From NCBI GenBank assembly GCA_046727735.1, contig JBKPDF010000045.1, positions 13,551 to 77,550 of the forward strand: a stretch of DNA of 64,000 nucleotides, given 5' to 3'. The notes under the pieces were generated by a model. It searched no databases, was not told the origin of the DNA, and saw only the letters and a list, made by a program, of their open reading frames with translations. Position numbers and translations under genes: made by a program. The stretch is from AP-16 sp046727735 (lineage in GTDB: Bacteria; Pseudomonadota; Alphaproteobacteria; Rhizobiales; Xanthobacteraceae). Shown here in pieces: positions 59,345-64,000 of this stretch. Position 1 is the stretch's first letter. Each line of letters begins with the position of its first letter.

Positions 59345-60190
59345 TCAGTGCTGCGGCCCCGACCTGGCGGGCTCGCGCTCCGCCCGAAATACGTTGCTGT
59401 AGAGGTTGGCGATCCATTGCCGGCCGCTGGAAGTGACGTTGAGGTAGCGGATCGCGGTCTCCAGCCGCGGCCGCACGCTGTTCCAATAGAACTGCGGGTA
59501 GAGGTCGACGAGGTCTGCGGGCGAGGCATAGCCGAGCTGACGATTCACGCCGGCTTCCTCGAATTCGAAATAGAGCGCGTTGGCTTTGCGCAAATAATGC
59601 GGATCGCCGAGCTGGCCGATCAGATCCGCGGCGCGCAGCAGCAGGCCCTCCTCGTCCGAAACCTCGTCTTCCTGCAGAGGCGAATACGGAAAACGGGTGA
59701 ATTCGATGCCGCGCGCGATGCGCTCGGCGTCGAACACCTCGAAGGCGCCGATCCGGTCGAGCACGAACAGGATCGAGCGGTCGACATGATGAGCCGCGAG
59801 CGCCGCGTCCGATGCCCCGCGCGGCAGGCTCACGGTGCCGCCTTTCGCATCGACGACAAAGCGGTTCTCGCTATCGCCCTCGAGGATCCCGCGAACGTAG
59901 CCGATGTCGTGCAGCAGGCATTCGACGATCAGATGCGCGTAGTCGTTGGGGTTGGTCGGAGCCAACAGCGCGCGGCCGAGGATGATGTCGCGGCCGGCGA
60001 GCGTCACCAGCATCGTATGCTCGACGTTATGATACAGCGCGTCGCTGTTGCCGATGCATTCGAGCGCGAGCCGTGCCACCGAAGGCACGAGCTCCGCGAG
60101 CCTCGCATGCGAGGATCCGAACCTGCGCTGCATGTCGGAGCTCAGAAACGAGCCCAGCGCCTCGGCAGCCAGTTCCGGAACCGTCATCAT
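59345..60190 (-). CDS. HD-domain metal-dependent phosphohydrolase
   Basis: 281 residues. HD motif set: YHNVEHTMLVTLAGRDIIL (His near 54 and 57), ECLLHDIGYVRGILEGDS (His-Asp) and LAAHHVDRSILFVLDRI. The substrate cannot be deduced; the motif order resembles predicted metal-dependent phosphohydrolases found next to nucleotide-signalling genes. Two 3' neighbours are unrelated. An extended low-complexity 5' region is not present. Confidence 0.8.
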   Translation of the reverse strand: MMTVPELAAEALGSFLSSDMQRRFGSSHARLAELVPSVARLALECIGNSDALYHNVEHTMLVTLAGRDIILGRALLAPTNPNDYAHLIVECLLHDIGYVRGILEGDSENRFVVDAKGGTVSLPRGASDAALAAHHVDRSILFVLDRIGAFEVFDAERIARGIEFTRFPYSPLQEDEVSDEEGLLLRAADLIGQLGDPHYLRKANALYFEFEEAGVNRQLGYASPADLVDLYPQFYWNSVRPRLETAIRYLNVTSSGRQWIANLYSNVFRAEREPARSGPQH

Positions 60191-60349
60191 GGCGTGACAT
60201 CCGCGAAAAAGCTCGAATGCGCATACCAGACCAGGCGCGCAGGGCGGTCAAGCTCGCGCGCGGACGGCGCGCGCGCACCCGCCTTGCCGGCGGCGAGTGA
60301 CTTGACATCGACCGCCTACGCGGTACCGCAAACCGTGCGGCAAGCGCGC

Positions 60350-60492
60350 TTGCCCTCTCCCCTTGCGGGAGAAGGTGCTGAGCGGAGTTTAGTCCGCGAA
60401 GCGGGTGAGGGGTCTTTGAAAAATAAGTTACCCCTCACCCAATCCTCGCCTTCGGCTCGGACCACCCTCTCCCGCAAGGGCGGAGGGGAAGC
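60350..60492. repeat. Nested GC-rich intergenic palindrome, family member
   Basis: In the 329-bp gap 60191-60519: CTCTCCCCTTGCGGGAGAAGGTG, GGAGTTTAGTCCGCGAAGCGGGTGAGGGG, a GAAAAATAAG centre, then CCCCTCACCC, CTTCGGCTCGG and CCCTCTCCCGCAAGGGCGGAGGGG. Mirror copies of the same motifs as in 44930-45115. No ORF in the gap. Confidence 0.78.
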
Positions 60493-60519
60493 GCGCGCGT
60501 GGCTTGATCCGTGCACCCG

Positions 60520-61047
60520 TCAGTCCGGATCTCTCGGATAGATCAAAGTGCCGTCGGGCGTCCTGCGCGCGGCGGGAGTCAATTTCGCGGGCTCGATCTT
60601 TCCGGGCGCAAGAATGTGCAAGACGGTCTCGCCTTCGGAAATCAGATAATCGGCGATGATGCGGCGATGGCAGCGCCACCATACCGCTTCGGCGCACATG
60701 ACCGCAGCCGGGCGCTCGCGGCCGAGTTTTTTCAGCCGCTCCAGTCCGGCCCGAAAGGCTTCCGTCCCGGCGTAGTCGGCGTAGCTGCGAAAACTGTCGT
60801 TTTCCCAAAAGTCGTTGGCAGAATGGGGCGCGCCGCGGCGACGGCCGCCGAGCTCGGCAAGGTGCTCGTAATCGATGCCGTGCTCTGCGAGCGCGGGCGG
60901 CAGCGTGTCGATGTTGAATTGCGGGTTGGTCCGGGAGCGCGGGATCGCGCGCACGTCGACGAGCCGCTCGACGCCCGCGCCTTGCAGGAGCGCGAGGAAC
61001 TCCGCGAGCGCGCGGGTCGAATGGCCGACGGTATAGTAGGTGGACAT
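60520..61047 (-). CDS. DUF488 family protein
   Basis: 175 residues. YYTVGHSTRALAEFLALLQGAGVERLVDVRAIPRSRTNPQFN and MCAEAVWWRCHRRIIADYLI are the DUF488 signature, with the conserved Cys and His pair in C-E-x(3)-WW-R-C-H-R. Function is unknown; a nucleic-acid or stress role has been suggested. Start ATG at 61047 is the only good one. Confidence 0.87.
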   Translation of the reverse strand: MSTYYTVGHSTRALAEFLALLQGAGVERLVDVRAIPRSRTNPQFNIDTLPPALAEHGIDYEHLAELGGRRRGAPHSANDFWENDSFRSYADYAGTEAFRAGLERLKKLGRERPAAVMCAEAVWWRCHRRIIADYLISEGETVLHILAPGKIEPAKLTPAARRTPDGTLIYPRDPD

Positions 61048-61265
61048 GCCCTAGTGTTCGGCTCGGTGCTGCGCGGACCACCCGCGGCGTCGCTATGGCG
61101 TTCGTCACGAATTTTGCACAATTCCGGTCACGCGTCCGCCGGCCTCTGCGGCTGCGCATTTCCCGTGCACCGACCGGCAAGGTCCGATAAGCTGCGGCAA
61201 TCGAGGTCCGGGTGAGGACCGCGCAAGATTTCTCGGCGCAAGCCGCGTCCCAAAGGGGGTTCATC

Positions 61266-62693
61266 ATGTCGATCTGGTCGAATGGTCTGCACAAGGTTTG
61301 TGCGCTCGCGACGACGCTCGCCTTGGCTCTTGCTTTGGGCGTCGCGCTGCCGGCTTCGGCCCAGGACCAGCAGCAGCAAGGTCAGGTACAGGCACAGCAA
61401 CAGCATCTGAGCGATCAGCAGCTGCAACAGCTGGTCGCGCCCATCGCGCTCTATCCCGACCCGCTGCTCGCGCAGATCCTGACCGCCTCCACCTACCCGC
61501 TCGAAGTCGTGATGGCGGCCCGTTGGTCCAAGGACAACCCGAACCTCAAGGGCAGCGACCTCGAAAATGCGATGCAGCGGCAGTCCTGGGATGCGAGCGT
61601 GAAGGGGCTGACGGCGGTTCCTCAGGTGCTGGCCATGATGAACGACAAGCTCGATTGGACCCAGCAGCTCGGGGAAGCATTCCTGGAGCAGCCCGACGAC
61701 ATCACCCGCGCGGTGCAGGCGCTGCGCGCCAAGGCCGATGCCACCGGCAACCTGAAGAGCAGCAAGGAACTGAAGGTCGAGAAGAAGCCGCGGCCGCCCG
61801 GCTATGCGGCCAGCGGACCCGCGCCCGAGACCGTCTACTACATCGAGCCGGTCGAGCCGGAGGTGATCTTCGTCCCGGTCTACGACCCGATCGCGATCTA
61901 CGGTGTCGGCTACTGGCCGCCGGCCTATGTGCCGTTCTTCTGGTATCCGCCGTGGTGGACGGTCGGGCCGGTGTGGGGCTTCTGGCCGGCCGTCTATGTC
62001 GGCCCGGCGCTGTGGTGCAGCTATCATTGGTACGGCGGCGGCGTCGTGGCCAACGTGGCGCTGTATAGCAAGTTCAATCACGTCAAGCCGCCCGTCGGCG
62101 GACCCCAGTTCCAGAAAGTGAATTTCAACCCGGAGCATCGGCACGAGAAGTTCAAGACCGAGTCGCTACAAAAGCAGTACGGCAATAAGATCGGCGGCGG
62201 CTCCAAGGGCCCGGGCAGCTCCAAGACCACGACCTTCACCGGCACCAAGAACTTGAGTACCAGTGCCGGCGGTGGCGGCGGTACGGGTTCCAAGGGCTCG
62301 AAAGGCTCCAAGACCAGCAACCTCACGTCGACCGGCGGGGGCGGTAGCGGTGGCTCCAAGGGGTCTAAGGGCTCCAAGACCAGCAATCTCACATCGACCG
62401 GCGGGGGCGGGGGCGGTGGCTCCAAGGGGTCTAAGGGCTCCAAGACCAGCAATCTCACGTCAACCTCCGGAGGAGGAGGGGGCGGCGGTCCCAAGAGCCA
62501 CAAGACCACCACGTTCAGTTCGACGGGCGGTGGCGGCGGCGGCCCCAAGAACTTCAAGAGCGGCGGCGGCGGCCCGAAATTCAGCTCGGGCGGGGGCGGC
62601 GGCCCGCAAAGCTTCCGCGGCACCGGTGGTGGCGGCGGCGGTCCCAAAGGCCCGGGCGGCGGGGGCGGTGGCCCACCCCCGAAGCATCACTAG
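61266..62693 (+). CDS. DUF3300 secreted protein with Gly/Lys/Ser tandem-repeat tail
   Basis: 475 residues from ATG 61266 (AAGGGGG upstream). Signal peptide ending in GVALPASAQ, a Gln-rich linker, then the DUF3300 domain (about 50-270): LVAPIALYPDPLLAQILTASTYPLEVVMAARW, VQALRAKADATGNL, VIFVPVYDPIAIYGVGYWPPAY. From about 320 to the end it is glycine-rich with three 22-residue units of GSKGSKGSKTSNLTST-GGGG. DUF3300 proteins are secreted or envelope associated and of unknown function. The repeats look like a flexible basic surface tail. Confidence 0.87.
   Translation: MSIWSNGLHKVCALATTLALALALGVALPASAQDQQQQGQVQAQQQHLSDQQLQQLVAPIALYPDPLLAQILTASTYPLEVVMAARWSKDNPNLKGSDLENAMQRQSWDASVKGLTAVPQVLAMMNDKLDWTQQLGEAFLEQPDDITRAVQALRAKADATGNLKSSKELKVEKKPRPPGYAASGPAPETVYYIEPVEPEVIFVPVYDPIAIYGVGYWPPAYVPFFWYPPWWTVGPVWGFWPAVYVGPALWCSYHWYGGGVVANVALYSKFNHVKPPVGGPQFQKVNFNPEHRHEKFKTESLQKQYGNKIGGGSKGPGSSKTTTFTGTKNLSTSAGGGGGTGSKGSKGSKTSNLTSTGGGGSGGSKGSKGSKTSNLTSTGGGGGGGSKGSKGSKTSNLTSTSGGGGGGGPKSHKTTTFSSTGGGGGGPKNFKSGGGGPKFSSGGGGGPQSFRGTGGGGGGPKGPGGGGGGPPPKHH
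62286..62483 (+). repeat. Three 66-bp tandem repeats in the DUF3300 gene
   Basis: In-frame units encoding GSKGSKGSKTSNLTST followed by GGGGSG/GGGGGG/SGGGGGG. Sequence identity between units is high enough that slippage could change copy number. Confidence 0.8.
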
Positions 62694-62718
62694 GCGCGCC
62701 GACGCGGAGCAAGAGAGG

Positions 62719-62752
62719 GGAGGCCGGGCCATCGTCCGGCCTCTCGTGTTTT
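62719..62752 (+). terminator. Rho-independent terminator after the DUF3300 gene
   Basis: GAGGCCGG-GCCATCGT-CCGGCCTC, 8-bp stem, then TCGTGTTTT, 25 nt after the stop. It may also end the convergent enoyl-CoA hydratase transcript. Confidence 0.75.
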
Positions 62753-62917
62753 ACGCACTGGTCATTCGGCCGCGCTCGGCAATGGCGGCACCTCGCACGC
62801 GCTGACGCAACAGCGCCGGGCTGCTTCGAGACGCGTCGCCCGTCGGCGAGAACGCCGCGGTCCAACAGATCCTCGGTCAGCGCCGCCTTGTCGCTCATCG
62901 GATAGTTGCGCCAGATC

Positions 62918-63736
62918 TCAGCGGCCGGTGAACGCCGGCTTGCGCTTCTCGACATAATGGGCGACGCCCTCGCGGAAATCTTCCGTGGCGAAGCTCGCGG
63001 TCATCTCCCGGTCTGCGACCTCGATCGCCTCCGCCAAGGTCTGGAATCGCGCATCCCATAGCTGGCGCTTGATCACCCGCATCGAGCGCGGAGAGACCGC
63101 CTGCGCAAGGTCGGCCGCATAGGCACGGACTTCGTTCATCAGCTCGCCCGGTGCCGCCATGTGGTCGACGAGAGGCAACCGCAATGCCTCCTCGGCGCCG
63201 ACGCGCCGCGCCGAAAGCAAAAGATCGAGCGCGCCCGAGAGGCCGACGAGCGCCGGCAAGGTCCAGCTGATGCCGTGCTCGGCAATCAGCCCGCGGCGGG
63301 CGAATGCGGTCGTGAACTGCGCCTCCGGGGCGGCGAAGCGCGGGTCGCAATAGAGCGCGAGGACGAGGCCGAGCCCTGCGCACGGGCCGTTGACGGCGGC
63401 GATGATCGGCTTCGGCACGGCGGGAAAATACGAGTAGCGCTTCTTGAAATCCGGCCGGGAGCTCGGATCGACCGCAGGGGGCGGGGGCAGGGCCGCACTC
63501 GAGCCGCGGTCCTGGCTCAGGCCGGAGAGCCGCATCATGTCCGCGCCCGCGCAAAAGCTGCGGCCCGCTCCGGTCAGCACGATCACCCGCACCGCATCGT
63601 CGTCCGCCGCCAGGCGCATCGCTTCGCGCACTTCCTGGTCCATCTTGGCCGTCCAGGCATTGAGCCGATCCGGACCGTCGAGCGTGATCGTCGCAATGCG
63701 CTCGGCGGCCTCGTAGCGGATCTCCTGATAGGACAT
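62918..63736 (-). CDS. Enoyl-CoA hydratase/isomerase family protein
   Basis: 272 residues from ATG 63736. Crotonase-fold marks: ITLDGPDRLNAW, VLTGAGRSFCAGADM (first oxyanion loop), KPIIAAVNGPCAGLGLVLAL (second oxyanion loop) and FARRGLIAEHGISW with a candidate catalytic Glu near residue 153. Length and an insertion at LSGLSQDRGSSAALPPPP are normal for family members that act on longer or branched acyl-CoA. Substrate unknown. The gene is convergent with the DUF3300 gene. Confidence 0.9.
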   Translation of the reverse strand: MSYQEIRYEAAERIATITLDGPDRLNAWTAKMDQEVREAMRLAADDDAVRVIVLTGAGRSFCAGADMMRLSGLSQDRGSSAALPPPPAVDPSSRPDFKKRYSYFPAVPKPIIAAVNGPCAGLGLVLALYCDPRFAAPEAQFTTAFARRGLIAEHGISWTLPALVGLSGALDLLLSARRVGAEEALRLPLVDHMAAPGELMNEVRAYAADLAQAVSPRSMRVIKRQLWDARFQTLAEAIEVADREMTASFATEDFREGVAHYVEKRKPAFTGR

Positions 63737-64000
63737 GTCTCTCCCCTTCGGCTGCCGAATACTAGATCGCGGCCTCACGCCCAGCCACAGCCGTATCGAG
63801 GCGAACTAGATCACCGTCGGCTTGATGGCGTCCGCTCCTGGCCGCTGAGTTCGTAGCGGAACATCCCAGCCTCCAGTTTCGAGCTTAATCACGACCCTGC
63901 CGTCAATCTCAACATTGCGAGACGGTCGTCGACATGTCGCCTTTCGGAGGCAAAGCGGAAATCTTTTACTCGATCAGAGTACCGCCGGGTTTGACCCATT
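63737..64000. other. Window end, no complete gene
   Basis: On the minus strand a short frame with GGWDVP (about 63800-63900) and a stop at 63966-63968 preceded by WVKPGGTLIE reach the window edge; both are too short to assign. A partial gene may continue beyond 64000 on the minus strand. No other signal seen. Confidence 0.3.

Noticed and set aside
57872..60541. 889-codon plus-strand frame
   Set aside because: Runs antisense across two unrelated real genes (GGT and HD phosphohydrolase) and an intergenic repeat; no domain pattern.
62286..62483. Regular repeats considered as CRISPR
   Set aside because: Units are contiguous, in frame and coding, without unique spacers.
62078..62647. Proline/leucine-rich minus-strand frame of 189 codons
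   Set aside because: Complement of the glycine-rich tail of the DUF3300 gene (Gly codons read as Pro).
63797..64000. Possible partial gene at the right edge
   Set aside because: Only about 35-60 codons visible with no firm family pattern; left as unassigned.

Overview
The window looks like chromosomal DNA from a high-GC alphaproteobacterium of the order Rhizobiales (Bradyrhizobium / Rhodopseudomonas / Xanthobacteraceae-like). This rests on the strong GC bias, which leaves very long antisense open frames over most genes, and on family content: a DUF6496 protein, a DUF5330-type protein, two general-stress (EcfG-type) promoter matches and a small RNA built like the alphaproteobacterial suhB/ar8 family. 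Solute-importer operons are also abundant. No tRNA, rRNA, CRISPR array, replication origin or intact mobile element was seen.

Layout. 1-2.4 kb: the 3'-truncated end of a fused MFS/spermidine-synthase-like gene, a frameshifted hypothetical gene and an NTF2-like remnant. 2.4-8.3 kb: an amidohydrolase-2 decarboxylase-like enzyme, a lactate/malate dehydrogenase coupled to a YoaK-type membrane protein, a membrane-anchored transglycosylase, small envelope proteins, a basic DUF6496 protein and an SRPBCC protein. 8.4-14.7 kb: a spermidine/putrescine-type ABC importer operon that starts with a metal-dependent amidohydrolase and ends with a frameshifted creatinase-like M24 gene. A dimethylarginase-like hydrolase and a fumarylacetoacetate-hydrolase/ketopantoate-reductase fusion follow. 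18-22.8 kb: secreted low-complexity proteins, one behind an EcfG-type promoter, a lytic transglycosylase and a short DHFR-like protein.

22.9-27.8 kb: a complete branched-chain-amino-acid-type (Liv) ABC operon. 27.8-31.3 kb: an unusual metalloprotease cluster behind a perfect palindrome. It holds a truncated paralogue, a metzincin and a cytosolic gluzincin with a displaced C-terminus. 31.4-34.3 kb: a CoxS/CoxL molybdenum hydroxylase pair without its FAD subunit. 34.8-39.5 kb: a second complete Liv operon on the minus strand, next to a divergent Asp/Glu racemase. 40.5-42 kb: DoxX and LysR genes, divergent, around a LysR-type palindrome. 42.1-50.2 kb: a dipeptide-type ABC operon bracketed by an M20 amidohydrolase and an amidase.

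50.3-64 kb: a small RNA, an L,D-transpeptidase, a PRC-barrel protein with a second EcfG-type promoter, an iron-type alcohol dehydrogenase, an isochorismatase-like hydrolase and an IS5-type transposase remnant. These are followed by two GSTs, a PHA-granule-type protein, a gamma-glutamyltransferase, an HD phosphohydrolase, a DUF488 protein, a DUF3300 protein with tandem glycine-lysine repeats and an enoyl-CoA hydratase. Related GC-rich palindromic intergenic repeats recur at least five times.

The genes together suggest a heterotroph that imports many amides, peptides, amines and amino acids and pairs each importer with hydrolases. Three apparent frameshifts (about 1.5, 14.4 and 31.1 kb) need read-level confirmation before they are called biological. 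The least explained locus is the metalloprotease cluster at 27.8-31.3 kb.
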